Assembly: GCA_002700385.1 (NCBI GenBank)
Contig: PADC01000008.1
Span: 40,485 to 104,484 of the forward strand
Direction: 5' to 3'
Length of the DNA: 64,000 bases
From: Cycloclasticus sp.
GTDB lineage: Bacteria; Pseudomonadota; Gammaproteobacteria; Methylococcales; Cycloclasticaceae
In this document: piece after piece, positions 49,168 to 57,774 of the stretch
Layout: every line of letters begins with the position of its first letter
Position numbering within the stretch: position 1 is the stretch's first letter
Made by a program: the position numbers and the translations under genes
Notes under the pieces: generated by a model
Told to the model about the DNA's origin: nothing
The model's database searches: none
What the model saw: only the letters and a program-made list of their open reading frames with translations

Positions 49168-49267
49168 TAGAGCATTTAGTGATTCAAAACTACTTCTTCA
49201 ACCGTTCAAAACTAATACGAGAATTCCGGGTACAGTTTACTTATTTCACGTCGGCTAATAGCCGTAA

Positions 49268-49999
49268 TCAGAAATACTTCTTAAGTCTCTCAAACCCAAT
49301 ACGGACAGCTAACCCGAGTAGAACTGCAAATGGCAGGATGACAATCACTGGGGGAATGCTGATTGGCAAGCTGATATAGACCACACAAGCAGCTACAAAT
49401 GAAGGTACGACGGATCGTCTGGCCAAATTGAAGACATTACTGCTCTCGCGCGCCCCGCCCCAACGCCTGAGATCACGCTCAACTAAGCCGTCAACGCCTC
49501 CCACTAGTGCCGCTACTAGGAAGATCGGCAGTGAAAATAGGATGAGCGCTAGCCGGATAATGAAGGTTTGTGTGACATAGGTAGACGCTTCAAGATAGTC
49601 GTCAAAACGCTGATATAGGCCATACCCCCATCCCTGCAACGATGAAAAAAAGCTGCCGTCAGGAACATCGGGGACGTTATATAGAAGCGTATTAAGCCAG
49701 GATTGACGGGCTATCCAGCCGGTCGCCTCATACGTCATGGCAATAACATCATGCCTGATCGCTAACGATTGATCATAGAGTTGCTGGTTGAGATATGACT
49801 GGTCAGCAGCCAGAACAGCTTTTGCGTGGTCTGCCCCTTGCTCTGGCCAGAACCAGATCATGCCCAGCCATTCAATAATGATGGACAGCATCAGGCTGAT
49901 CACCAGCCAGACCATCAGTTGAACCAGCGCGGAGAACAGTTGGCCGATCAGGCCGGGTTCTTTCCTTCTGGGAGGCTGATACTGCTGTGACTTGGCCAT
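49268..49999 (-). CDS. Integrating conjugative element membrane protein, TIGR03747
   Basis: This is a 243-aa inner-membrane protein with hydrophobic segments at about residues 20-50, 140-165 and 205-230 (LVISLMLSIIIEWLGMIWF, FIIRLALILFSLPIFLVAAL and FVAACVVYISLPISIPPVIV). The signature YLEASTYVTQTFIIRLAL, followed by GGVDGLVERDLRRW, is typical. The family partners with TraD at the coupling complex. It starts 33 bases after the traD stop on the minus strand, so it belongs to the traD run. The end faces the cargo insertion. Confidence 0.87.
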   Translation of the reverse strand: MAKSQQYQPPRRKEPGLIGQLFSALVQLMVWLVISLMLSIIIEWLGMIWFWPEQGADHAKAVLAADQSYLNQQLYDQSLAIRHDVIAMTYEATGWIARQSWLNTLLYNVPDVPDGSFFSSLQGWGYGLYQRFDDYLEASTYVTQTFIIRLALILFSLPIFLVAALVGGVDGLVERDLRRWGGARESSNVFNLARRSVVPSFVAACVVYISLPISIPPVIVILPFAVLLGLAVRIGFERLKKYF

Positions 50000-50032
50000 G
50001 GGTTTATCACCCCTGCCTATTGGCCATAGTAG

Positions 50033-52093
50033 CTATCGACCATAATAGCTCGGCCAATCCACGACTGACGTATAACTGCGCCGCATATGTTGGAGCATGT
50101 CGCCCAAATCATCGGGCAGCTCCTGATCATCCATTTTGGATGGCATGGGAATACGGATTTTCCAGAGTTCACTACCCCTAAGCAGGACGAATGCCTGCCC
50201 TTTGGGAAGCGCCACAATATCGGCAGGTGAAATCATAGGCACACGGCTGATGCTGACCCGATCCTGATTATTGGAGGTAAAGCCAATGCCAGCTGAGGTA
50301 TCGACATTGTCGGTGACGCCGGAAACCGCCATGATTTCGCTGACACTCACCTCCGGCAGCTGCCTGGTGAACATTTCACAGGTAGCCACCTCCTTCACGC
50401 CCATGATCAGCATAGTGCCGATGTTGCCAGCCAACTGCCCGGCTTTCGCTTCGCTACCCAACTCGGCAATCGGGTCGCTCCAGGTTTGGGTGTACAGATT
50501 GAGTTGGTAGCCAGCCCCGCCACTTTTATTGATCAGCGTCTTGAACTGCGGCCCGATCAAGTCAGAGAACTCATCCCCGTGGATCACAATATCCGGCGGT
50601 TTCCTGGCCCGCTCGTTCGCATTACTGGGCGCTATGCCATGCTTATAGATATGACCTGCCAGACTGGTCAGGTCACTGAACATGGAAGCGCCCACCGCAC
50701 TGGCTACTTCCGGATCGGTGAGTGCATCCAGCCCCACATAAACCACAGCGTTCGACCTTATCGCTTGCGCCCACTCCAACACCAGACGCTGATCGTCGGT
50801 ATTCGCCTTATCGGGTGCCAGGATAGAAGCAATATTGCCGGTGGTCAGCTTTTCCAGGAAGGGCTTGATGGATACCGTGATTTTCAGAAAATACTCACGG
50901 TCATAGCGAAAAGCAGACATTAGCCCTTCTAACACCTGATCGAAAGTCGCATGAGTATTGAGATAGCGCACCATTGCCAGTGCCTCAGGGTCTTTGCCCT
51001 GATCGATCCTTGGCAACGATTTTATGTTGATACTATCTTGCAGTTCCCCCAGCTCATCTTGCCAATCCTCTGGACCATTTTCAGCCAGCCAATGGCGACC
51101 ATACAGAATCAACAGAGCATCAATATCGGTAATATAGCGACGAATTTTGAGGTAATCCGGTGTTTCACCCATCGCCACTAGCGCCACGGCAATAACATTG
51201 ATGAATTGCCAGGCGAATTCTTTAAACGCACTGGCCTCACCTTCGCCCGGTAGCTGGCTGGCGATTCGTGTCGCAACTTCTGTAATCCGCGAAAAAGAGC
51301 CAATGGCATTGTAACGAGCGCTCAGCTCGGGATAGCCCAGATGAAAGATAATGAGCTGACGCCCTGCTTTCTGGGCTTCAACATAGATACGCTTTAGATA
51401 ATCAGCGTCTCCTTTCGGGTCTAACACAATGACACAGTTGTTGCCGCGTCGAATATCCTGGGTCGTCAGCACTTCGGCCAGCCGGGTCTTGCCATGGCGA
51501 GTTCGGGCGATCACCACCATATGCCCGACCCGGTCACTGAGCGGCATGGTGGCATTGGTTTCCCCTCTGATCCCGACACCGTGTATGACGGCATCGCCAC
51601 CAATGGCTGGCGGGGGACGGACGGGATTCAGAGGGGAATCTAGTGCAGTCCATCGCATTATCGTTCGCAATAGGGGCGTATGCTCCCATTCGATCTCTTT
51701 GCGACGAACCCATTGTTTGATGGCGCTGGGCTGCAGATAGCGCTCAGCCCGTTTATCGCGGGCAGCATAGAGCCGCTCGGTGTGTGTCTGGTTCCAGCGA
51801 AAGCCTCGCCCCAAGAACAATACCGACTGACTTACCGGCACTTGAGAAGAAGACATGACGTAACGCGGGCTGCGCTTGAGATGACGCTGGTATTGAATCA
51901 CACGCCAGGCCTGACGACCGCGCCACACACCGATCCCACCCAAACACCCGGCGCTGAACAGAGCAACCGATGGCGTCATCATCAAAGTGTGTGGTGCAGC
52001 TAACACGATCCCTGCACAACTCAGCGCCACTATCGCCGAAGACAGTTCGACTGGAGGGCGTAATAGCACCTCGACTTCATACCGGTCGGTCAC
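50033..52093 (-). CDS. traD: TraD coupling protein (SXT/TOL subfamily, TIGR03743)
   Basis: This is a 686-aa type IV coupling ATPase that brings the relaxase-DNA complex to the channel. Two membrane helices stand near the N-terminus, then Walker A (VIARTRHGKTRLAEV), Walker B with DIVIHGDEFSDL and a C-terminal ATPase end (SISRVPMISPADIV). GTG 52093 overlaps the TIGR03765 stop as GTGA, which fixes the start. The family is found in SXT, TOL and PFGI-type elements. Complete, with no frameshift. Confidence 0.9.
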   Translation of the reverse strand: MTDRYEVEVLLRPPVELSSAIVALSCAGIVLAAPHTLMMTPSVALFSAGCLGGIGVWRGRQAWRVIQYQRHLKRSPRYVMSSSQVPVSQSVLFLGRGFRWNQTHTERLYAARDKRAERYLQPSAIKQWVRRKEIEWEHTPLLRTIMRWTALDSPLNPVRPPPAIGGDAVIHGVGIRGETNATMPLSDRVGHMVVIARTRHGKTRLAEVLTTQDIRRGNNCVIVLDPKGDADYLKRIYVEAQKAGRQLIIFHLGYPELSARYNAIGSFSRITEVATRIASQLPGEGEASAFKEFAWQFINVIAVALVAMGETPDYLKIRRYITDIDALLILYGRHWLAENGPEDWQDELGELQDSINIKSLPRIDQGKDPEALAMVRYLNTHATFDQVLEGLMSAFRYDREYFLKITVSIKPFLEKLTTGNIASILAPDKANTDDQRLVLEWAQAIRSNAVVYVGLDALTDPEVASAVGASMFSDLTSLAGHIYKHGIAPSNANERARKPPDIVIHGDEFSDLIGPQFKTLINKSGGAGYQLNLYTQTWSDPIAELGSEAKAGQLAGNIGTMLIMGVKEVATCEMFTRQLPEVSVSEIMAVSGVTDNVDTSAGIGFTSNNQDRVSISRVPMISPADIVALPKGQAFVLLRGSELWKIRIPMPSKMDDQELPDDLGDMLQHMRRSYTSVVDWPSYYGR

Positions 52094-52584
52094 TGCTCCC
52101 AACCCTCCTTTGATAGCAAGATCGGGTAGTGGCTCAAACCCAGCTTAGTGGCGAAGCCCTCGGCTGAAGCGGGCACCAGACGAAGTCCTTTCGCGATAGC
52201 CAAAACCGCCTCAATCTCCTGACGATCCTTCGCTTCAACCAATAGGCCAACGGCTCCGATACGGATAAGCAGCTCGCGCTTTTCGACCAACCAGTCTCGC
52301 GACTTCTGATCAGCCCCCACCAAAAACAAAGGCCGCTGCAAATAACGTAATGCTTTTGGGGTGACTGTGACCTTACCCGGCTGCATTGAGGGCGTGGTGA
52401 TCGGCAGGTTAAACGGCAATTGACGATTCGCGTCCTGAGCAGTGGGCTTTTCTTGTGGCGCTCGTTTCGGCAGATAGGGCTCAATCGGTAAGGTATCGCC
52501 TGAGTCATAAATAACGGTTAGTGGTTCTCTTGCGTGAGCGCCTAAACAAAACAACAGGCAAAACAGTCCGAACAGCCCTCGCAT
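52090..52584 (-). CDS. Integrating conjugative element protein, TIGR03765
   Basis: This is a 164-aa exported protein with a signal peptide (GLFGLFCLLFCLGAHA) and a compact domain: LTVIYDSGDTLPIEPYL, PLFLVGADQKSRDWL and the C-terminal LGLSHYPILLSKEGWEQ. It is always next to TraD in this ICE group. ATG 52584 shares a base with the stop of the transglycosylase gene, so the two are coupled. No enzyme signature is visible; it is probably a periplasmic factor of the secretion machine. Confidence 0.85.
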   Translation of the reverse strand: MRGLFGLFCLLFCLGAHAREPLTVIYDSGDTLPIEPYLPKRAPQEKPTAQDANRQLPFNLPITTPSMQPGKVTVTPKALRYLQRPLFLVGADQKSRDWLVEKRELLIRIGAVGLLVEAKDRQEIEAVLAIAKGLRLVPASAEGFATKLGLSHYPILLSKEGWEQ

Positions 52585-53135
52585 TAGAACCACTCCCGCC
52601 AATACTGCCTTACTCGCTCTCGGTAACGCTGAGCGCTGTCGAGCGATTCGGCATCCTGGCCGGGGTCATGGTAGCGCCCAACCGCCTCCCACCAATCATT
52701 AGTCTGCTCAAACTGCTCGTGCAGAATCGTAGCTCCGGCACTGAGGTTCTTAATCGGCACCAGCGATTCGTCAATCGTGGCAAACCGTTGTCCGTGCCAG
52801 CGCCAGTTAACCTGCATCAACCCGATATCGACTGACTGCTGATTTCGGATAGCTTGGGAAACCCGGTGAATTGCATCTTTCTGAGATTCGCAAAAGACGC
52901 TTTGGCCATCAATATTCAACGCCCAGGGCCACGGTACTCGCTCACCGCGATAATGCGTGCCACTTTCTGTCAACGCTATCGCATAGAGAATATCCGCAGG
53001 GACTTGATGGCTCTTGGCAACGATCAAATAGGCCACCGGCACATCTTCCAATGCAACCGCCGCCACTGATTGCATCAATGTCACCCCGGCAATCCACGGC
53101 TTAACCAAACATGACCTCATCAAATAAGGATTCAT
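52584..53135 (-). CDS. Lytic transglycosylase (SLT domain) for conjugation
   Basis: This is a 183-aa exported peptidoglycan-cutting enzyme. The SLT domain has the catalytic Glu in YAIALTESGTHYRGE and the characteristic DIGLMQVNWRWHG, then NLSAGATILHEQFE. Such enzymes (VirB1/P19-like) open the cell wall for assembly of the channel. It begins by overlapping the TIGR03759 stop (ATGA). A short signal segment (LVKPWIAGVTLMQSVAAVA) is visible. Assignment is firm. Confidence 0.88.
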   Translation of the reverse strand: MNPYLMRSCLVKPWIAGVTLMQSVAAVALEDVPVAYLIVAKSHQVPADILYAIALTESGTHYRGERVPWPWALNIDGQSVFCESQKDAIHRVSQAIRNQQSVDIGLMQVNWRWHGQRFATIDESLVPIKNLSAGATILHEQFEQTNDWWEAVGRYHDPGQDAESLDSAQRYRERVRQYWREWF

Positions 53136-53962
53136 AACCCTAAACTCTCCCTGTTCAATTGAAAGAAACGTCCATTGCGTTTTAAGAAGATCGGCATAGC
53201 ATCTGCCGCTGAAACCGTGGATTGACTCACTAATCGCTGTTGTAGCCCCTCGTCACGGTTTAGTGTGAGATGCCGTCCATTAAGCCAGGTCGTTTTTATC
53301 GCGTGGGCATTTGCCCATGCTCTAACAGCCCCATCATCTTCAGCATCGCGAACGTACACATCGACACCGCTTTGTTGAGTGCTCGACAGCAAACCCATTA
53401 ATCGGTTAATAACCGGCAAGCACACACGGCAATTTGGCGGTACAAAAAGGAGCAGACGGTCACCATCAACAAAGCGCTTTTGCGCTAATCGCTTCGCGTC
53501 CTTCATTGCAGACTTCTGTTGTTGGTGTGCTAAGTAAGGAGCCAATACGCGGTGATCTAACATTGCTTCGTTGGGGAACAGGCGCTCAAAAGCTGCGCGG
53601 TAGGCTTGTTGAAATTGTAACGTGCGCCCGGTTAAATCAAATTCCTGTTGCGCATACAGCTCGGCGTAACGCTGCTCTTCCTGCGCAGACTTTGCAAACA
53701 TCCCAAGCGCTAACAATGGGTCAAGATCGGGATTCCATTTTCCTAATGGGCCACGCATTAAATCGAGATAACGTTGATACTCTTCTTGATCCAACCCCCA
53801 TCGTTTCGCCAAGGTCCGTAATTCAATCGTTCGGCTGATCGGCGTTTCAGTACCAGGGGTTTGTGATGTGTGCGTTATAGCCTCATGCCTATCCGCAATC
53901 GCTGCGCTAGAAATAGACGATAATAAAATCAACCCTATCGCTAAAGTCCGTTGGTGATTCAC
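53132..53962 (-). CDS. Integrating conjugative element protein, TIGR03759
   Basis: This is a 276-aa exported protein with a signal peptide (LAIGLILLSSISSAAIA) and a helical N-terminal half (WGLDQEEYQRYLDLMRGPLG). The C-terminal domain has VPPNCRVCLPVINRLM, a CxxC that looks thioredoxin-like. It may help fold or reduce disulfide-rich transfer proteins such as the TraU-like one. It overlaps the PilL stop by four bases. Well-conserved position in the TraD operon. Confidence 0.85.
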   Translation of the reverse strand: MNHQRTLAIGLILLSSISSAAIADRHEAITHTSQTPGTETPISRTIELRTLAKRWGLDQEEYQRYLDLMRGPLGKWNPDLDPLLALGMFAKSAQEEQRYAELYAQQEFDLTGRTLQFQQAYRAAFERLFPNEAMLDHRVLAPYLAHQQQKSAMKDAKRLAQKRFVDGDRLLLFVPPNCRVCLPVINRLMGLLSSTQQSGVDVYVRDAEDDGAVRAWANAHAIKTTWLNGRHLTLNRDEGLQQRLVSQSTVSAADAMPIFLKRNGRFFQLNRESLGL

Positions 53963-54801
53963 GGTGTCACCTCACGCTGAATCCATAGACGGTAGTGCTC
54001 GTCAACGAGCTGGCTTGCTTCAAATGCAGTTGGCAACGTTTCAGGATTAACAGGCGGGGTATTCAGCATTTTCCCTGCCAATAAATGATTCATGTTTTCA
54101 TTAGCAAACGCATGGGGATTCGCACGAAAGAGGTAAACCAACACCTGGTCGATTGTCATACCCGTAAGATTAAGCTGACTGGCGATGTGACTTAAACTAT
54201 CGCCCCGCTGCACCGGCCCGTAGGTTTGATGTTCTTGCTGTACCACCGAAATTACCCCTGGCTCTTTCGGTGGCAGCGAGGTTATTTCCTTCTGATCAAG
54301 CCACTCTTGTTTGGCGACCTCCATCTCTTCAGCAGTAGCGAATTGGCCAAACCCCTCACGCAACTGATAGCGCACTGAGCGCTTAACTGGATTGATTAGA
54401 GGTCGAAAACTTTTCCCGCCCAGGGTGATCAACGCATCCATTAACGTCATCGACTCCAATTTCCGATGCGGTTCGGGAAGTGTCAAGACCAACAGAAGGT
54501 ACTGCTCATCGACTTCTGGCTGTTCATCTACCTCATGAGAGACGTCCAATTGAAACCCATAGGGTCTCAACAGGTAGTCCAGCGCCCCTCCTACTGTGGT
54601 AATTTGCTCAGGTACTTGTATATCGATGATGCTTTTCAGCAAGTCGGTTTGTGCATCCTCAGGACCCACCTGGGCAGAAATATAGCGACTCTCAAGAATA
54701 CGACTATCCGTCGTGTCCGTAGTGTTTGCCTGCACCGTCAATGGAAGAGCGAATATCATCGTCAGTATCGCCACCCACCTGCCAATCACTGTCTCTCGCA
54801 T
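53959..54801 (-). CDS. PilL-like pilus protein of PFGI-1-type ICE (TIGR03748)
   Basis: This is a 280-aa exported protein: signal peptide (WVAILTMIFALPLTVQA), a PilL-type N-terminal domain (YISAQVGPEDAQTDLLKSII and GALDYLLRPYGFQLDV), and a LysM/FimV-like region (GPVQRGDSLSHIASQLNL). In PFGI-1-type islands it belongs to a type IV pilus used for mating, but no other pilus gene is present here. ATG 54801 is preferred over 54813 because of the GGTGG upstream; the difference is four residues. First gene of the operon that runs to the TIGR03747 gene. Confidence 0.8.
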   Translation of the reverse strand: MRETVIGRWVAILTMIFALPLTVQANTTDTTDSRILESRYISAQVGPEDAQTDLLKSIIDIQVPEQITTVGGALDYLLRPYGFQLDVSHEVDEQPEVDEQYLLLVLTLPEPHRKLESMTLMDALITLGGKSFRPLINPVKRSVRYQLREGFGQFATAEEMEVAKQEWLDQKEITSLPPKEPGVISVVQQEHQTYGPVQRGDSLSHIASQLNLTGMTIDQVLVYLFRANPHAFANENMNHLLAGKMLNTPPVNPETLPTAFEASQLVDEHYRLWIQREVTP

Positions 54802-54940
54802 GAATACCACCATTCATCCAATCATTAAAAACGGTCACCAGATTAGTGATGGCAGCTTGCTAGTGGCAGCAAAAAGCTTTCATGGACAAAAGAAAGAATA
54901 GGATTGATCGATTTTCGAGAAGTGAAGGGGAAATAAAAAT

Positions 54941-54972
54941 GATAAAGGCCTGACGGGAGTCAGACCTTTATC
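54941..54972 (-). terminator. Terminator after the 54978-55319 gene
   Basis: GATAAAGGCCTGAC (54941-54954) and GTCAGaCCTTTATC (54959-54972) pair at 13 of 14 positions around a GGGA loop. On the minus strand it is followed by ATTTTTATTT, a good T-run, so it ends the small gene just upstream. Confidence 0.85.
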
Positions 54973-54977
54973 GTGGG

Positions 54978-55319
54978 TTACTGGGCAAAGGCCAGTTGAT
55001 CATTAACTTCTAGTCGCATACCCGGTGTTGGCTGCCAGTGCTTCAGTACTACGAGGGTTTCCCACCGTACACTTGAGACACCTATCATCGACGTTTCTGT
55101 CAACTGACCTTGCAGCTGTGTTAACAACGCACGGGTACTGTAACTTTCTGAGATTGTGCCTTCGGCACTGATACTCAGAGTATTTTCCTCAATGCCTATA
55201 TCGATATAGCCTGCATCGACAAACTCAGTTTCTCGCAACTTGCTGAGAACGGATCGCACGACGGCTTTATCGGCATCTGCTTTGAGTTTTACTGCACCTC
55301 GCATTTCCAGGTACTCCAT
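54978..55319 (-). CDS. Hypothetical ICE protein
   Basis: I do not recognise this family. The product is 113 aa, soluble and alternates strands and helices: VKLKADADKAVVRSVLSKL, GYIDIGIEENTLSISAEG and SVRWETLVVLKHW. ATG 55319 is chosen because GAGGAG lies seven bases before it. It stands alone between a terminator and a leader with two hairpins of the STY4534 type, so it is probably expressed by the same control. It could be a small regulator or nucleic-acid binder. Confidence 0.5.
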   Translation of the reverse strand: MEYLEMRGAVKLKADADKAVVRSVLSKLRETEFVDAGYIDIGIEENTLSISAEGTISESYSTRALLTQLQGQLTETSMIGVSSVRWETLVVLKHWQPTPGMRLEVNDQLAFAQ

Positions 55320-55359
55320 CATCTTTCTCCTCATCATTGAATGAACAAGAGAAAGATGT

Positions 55360-55387
55360 CCCTACGGGAAATCATTCTCCCGTAGGG
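55360..55387 (-). promoter_or_regulatory. Leader hairpin A of the 55319 gene
   Basis: CCCTACGGG (55360-55368) and CCCGTAGGG (55379-55387) form a perfect 9-bp stem with a 10-base loop, 41 bases upstream of the ATG at 55319. It resembles the 12-bp stem before radC (19823-19850), sharing TTCCC-R-TA-R-GG. Confidence 0.55.
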
Positions 55388-55469
55388 GTGGTATAACTGG
55401 CTAACGTATCAGCGGTTGCTTGCAACGTTTTCGAGCCATACCGATTGATTGGCAGCGTAACTGCCGGGT

Positions 55470-55489
55470 GCTATTGAGACTGCAATAGC
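55470..55489 (-). repeat. Short hairpin repeat B, copy 2 of 3
   Basis: GCTATTG-agactg-CAATAGC, stem identical to copies 1 and 3. It lies 82 bases beyond hairpin A, as in the STY4534 leader. Flanking sequence is also partly shared: CATACC upstream and GGTGCTATTGAG around the stem. Confidence 0.75.
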
Positions 55490-55680
55490 CACAGTGTGAT
55501 TCATCATGAGGATTCAGCGTCAAGGAGGAACGCAGGCGTTAGCCGAGTAGTCCTTGATGTGCCGATCCTTTTTATCCTTTCAAAGGGGTTGTAGCTATGC
55601 TGCAACCCCTGCTACCGGCGAGGGCGGGAAGGCCCAGCGGCCAGGGCAGCGCCCGTTGAGCGTAATTCCCTAATCATTGC
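55490..55680. other. Non-coding stretch with hairpin, end of recombinase gene
   Basis: AGGGGTTG (55584-55591) and CAACCCCT (55603-55610) form an 8-bp stem downstream of the minus-strand recombinase gene and may terminate it. The remaining bases, including a G/C-rich patch at 55615-55660, contain no gene I can support. Confidence 0.4.
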
Positions 55681-56547
55681 TTACCTTCCTAAATAGACCG
55701 CCGTGATTTGCTCACGCTCATGACCGAGCTCCTGAGAAATCGCCCAGCGGGCTACCTGATCATTCGCGCGTTCTTCTTCAGTGAGTTCACTGCGTGTTGG
55801 GCCACCACAGGCCGGGGCCTGCTTTCCGGTGAGTTCGTAATATCGATCTTGCGCATAGCGGTGACGCAAACCGTGCAACTTGGATAGCCCTGCCTTTTGT
55901 GTCTCACGTTCATAGAGGCGCATTTGCTGAACATACATCAGGTGGGGTGGAATCAATGAACCTTTCCCTGCTACCAATCGCGCGCGTCTTAAAACATCCC
56001 GCTGCTCATCGGTACGTATAGGGATTTCCCGTGCCCGCCCTCCTTTACACCAGGTAGATTTCAGACGAATGTAGGTATTTCGGTCTGCGTAATCCGGACT
56101 GAACTTGATCGCTTCTTCCCGCCTCAGGCCAAAGGCTTTTTGAAGTTCCAGACTGATTCTTAAATGCGGATCGCTGATTTTTTCAAGCAGCTCCTGATCC
56201 AGGTCACGCGCTTTCGACACGTTAGTAACAAAGACCCGAGAGTCAATGCCGTAATAGGCATTGTCCTTAGCCACGACATTTTGCTTACCGATTTTTTCAG
56301 CCCACCACCGCAATGCGGCGAGACGATTTTTTATCGTGCCGGGAGTCAGCCCTTCTTCGAGATATTTGGCGACCAACGCATCAACATGCTTGGGTTTGAG
56401 AGATTTCGCCTCCATGCGTCGATAGCCCAATTCATTGAGATGATTGGCCATCGTTTGTAATAACTGAAAACGTTCAGCTTGTGTGGCACGACTGCCATCC
56501 TGATTGCGCTGACACAATTCCTTTAATTGATAATTGACATCCTTCAC
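55681..56547 (-). CDS. Second tyrosine recombinase, ICE accessory integrase
   Basis: This is a 288-aa tyrosine recombinase-like protein. An N-terminal SAM-like region (LKPKHVDALVAKYLEEGLTP) precedes the catalytic domain: Arg in KAFGLRREEAIKF, LHGLRHRYAQ and LGHEREQITAVYLGR, with the nucleophile Tyr285 near the C-terminus. The catalytic R-HxxR-H-Y set is present. GTG 56547 follows GAGGAG by six bases; the frame is open further upstream but without a ribosome site. In related ICEs a similar integrase-domain protein sits far from the true integrase and may resolve dimers or serve another site. Confidence 0.78.
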   Translation of the reverse strand: MKDVNYQLKELCQRNQDGSRATQAERFQLLQTMANHLNELGYRRMEAKSLKPKHVDALVAKYLEEGLTPGTIKNRLAALRWWAEKIGKQNVVAKDNAYYGIDSRVFVTNVSKARDLDQELLEKISDPHLRISLELQKAFGLRREEAIKFSPDYADRNTYIRLKSTWCKGGRAREIPIRTDEQRDVLRRARLVAGKGSLIPPHLMYVQQMRLYERETQKAGLSKLHGLRHRYAQDRYYELTGKQAPACGGPTRSELTEEERANDQVARWAISQELGHEREQITAVYLGR

Positions 56548-56811
56548 AGACAACTCCTCGTCGAGAAATAAAGCGTGATTGCATTCTCTGTAAATTCGTC
56601 GTGCTGAGTCGTTAGTAAACCTTTCAAGGCCGCAGGAAATAATCTTCAAGGATTTACTAATGCATCTACCTGATGCCAGAAGCAGGCAGCCATGCGGAAC
56701 AGGCATTGAATCTAGGAAATTCTGCCAAAGGTTAGTGGATCGTGCGTTACAGATAGTTTCGTTAGATTGTCTAATCGTTCCGGTCAGGTTTGTTGTCCGT
56801 TCCTTACCTGG

Positions 56812-56876
56812 GACGACTGTTCTGAACGGACAAGTTGCCCTATGGAACAGACGTGCGACCGTTCAGAACAGTCGTC
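56812..56876. repeat. 18-bp perfect inverted repeat, possible oriT/ori element
   Basis: GACGACTGTTCTGAACGG (56812-56829) and CCGTTCAGAACAGTCGTC (56859-56876) are perfect inverted copies around 29 bases. A transcription terminator is unlikely, as the loop is long and no T-run follows. Origins of transfer and recombination sites commonly have such dyads. Confidence 0.55.
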
Positions 56877-57183
56877 TTCAAGCTGGAACAGTGCGGTGTT
56901 AAAGTTTTGGTCAGTGTTTATGACTGTCCAGCCACCACAGTGGATGGAGAAGCAATTTCAATAACGGATTGCTAACGTCACGGGACACCACTCCCACAAA
57001 ACCTGAATAGCGGCATAACCAACAATGCCAATTCCCGGATGGGTACGACAGGGTTTCGTTTTCACGCTTTAGACAGTACTACTACTTTCATTTTTCTTTT
57101 GCCGGGTATTTCTCCTCTGTTAAGTGATAAGCCACTCATCGCGGTTGCGTGAGTCAGCTTGAAAAGCCCTTTCGAGCCGGTTT

Positions 57184-57203
57184 GCTATTGAGGATGCAAT
57201 AGC
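57184..57203. repeat. Short hairpin repeat B, copy 3 of 3
   Basis: GCTATTG-aggatg-CAATAGC, same stem as the copies at 20534 and 55470. No minus-strand gene starts at the expected distance on its left; the nearest is the recombinase start 640 bases away, so this copy may mark a lost gene or serve a different role. Confidence 0.65.
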
Positions 57204-57317
57204 CACATATGGAATCTGTATTATCAGTGAATTGAGCGATAAGCACCCTGATAATGCTTTCGTCATGTCAGGAATTTTTATTGAGTCCTGTTTTCATGGG
57301 GGCTAGCGATTCATCGC

Positions 57318-57356
57318 ACCCCACGTCACTGCATTTATTTTGCAGTGACGTGGGGT
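57318..57356. repeat. 16-bp perfect inverted repeat
   Basis: ACCCCACGTCACTGCA (57318-57333) and TGCAGTGACGTGGGGT (57341-57356) flank a 7-base T-rich loop, giving a very stable hairpin. It lacks a following T-run on either strand, so terminator function is doubtful. Confidence 0.6.
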
Positions 57357-57493
57357 ACTAAATCCGATGAAAACTCTATCTCAACAGATAGCGCTCATGC
57401 TCGAAATATATTTCTTTATGGACTGAAACAAAAAGTGTGACTATCGACTAACCATACCGCTAATGTGCTCGTGACTCTTTCGGAAACCAAAAC

Positions 57494-57718
57494 ATGAACG
57501 ACACCACAGCGGCTATTGATGACCGCGAACTCACTACCAAAGAGGCGGCCACCCTACTCGGCTTGTCGCCTAGCACACTGAGAAAATGGCGCTGTACTGG
57601 AGAGCGCCCAGAATTACCCTGGTGTAAGCGGTTTCGCAAAGTTTTCTATCTGGAATCTGAGGTCATTCTTTTCAAGGAAAAAAACACCACATCCAATTGC
57701 GAAGAAACTTATGTCTAG
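57494..57718 (+). CDS. AlpA/excisionase-like helix-turn-helix protein
   Basis: This 74-aa small DNA-binding protein has a MerR/excisionase-type helix-turn-helix: ELTTKEAATLLGLSPSTLRK, then WRCTGERPELPWCKR and VFYLESEVILF. These proteins act as recombination directionality factors or activators of integrase in ICEs and prophages. It is transcribed away from the integrase side, on the plus strand, and starts about 140 bases beyond the 16-bp inverted repeat. Role as the excisionase is inferred from family and location. Confidence 0.72.
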   Translation: MNDTTAAIDDRELTTKEAATLLGLSPSTLRKWRCTGERPELPWCKRFRKVFYLESEVILFKEKNTTSNCEETYV

Positions 57719-57774
57719 CCGTTATTTCAACAATTCTGAAGATACTCTGTTTTAAATCTGTTGGCGTTTTCCGG

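Larger units (their letters stand above)
56548..57493. other. Non-coding cis-acting region with long inverted repeats
   Basis: About 950 bases without a supported gene on either strand. It contains an 18-bp inverted repeat (56812-56876), hairpin repeat B copy 3 (57184-57203) and a 16-bp inverted repeat (57318-57356). Density of dyads and lack of genes suggest an origin (transfer or replication) or a regulatory hub for the flanking divergent genes. Confidence 0.45.

Noticed and set aside
56812-57356. Inverted repeats as insertion-sequence ends
   Set aside because: No transposase gene and no target-site duplication around them.
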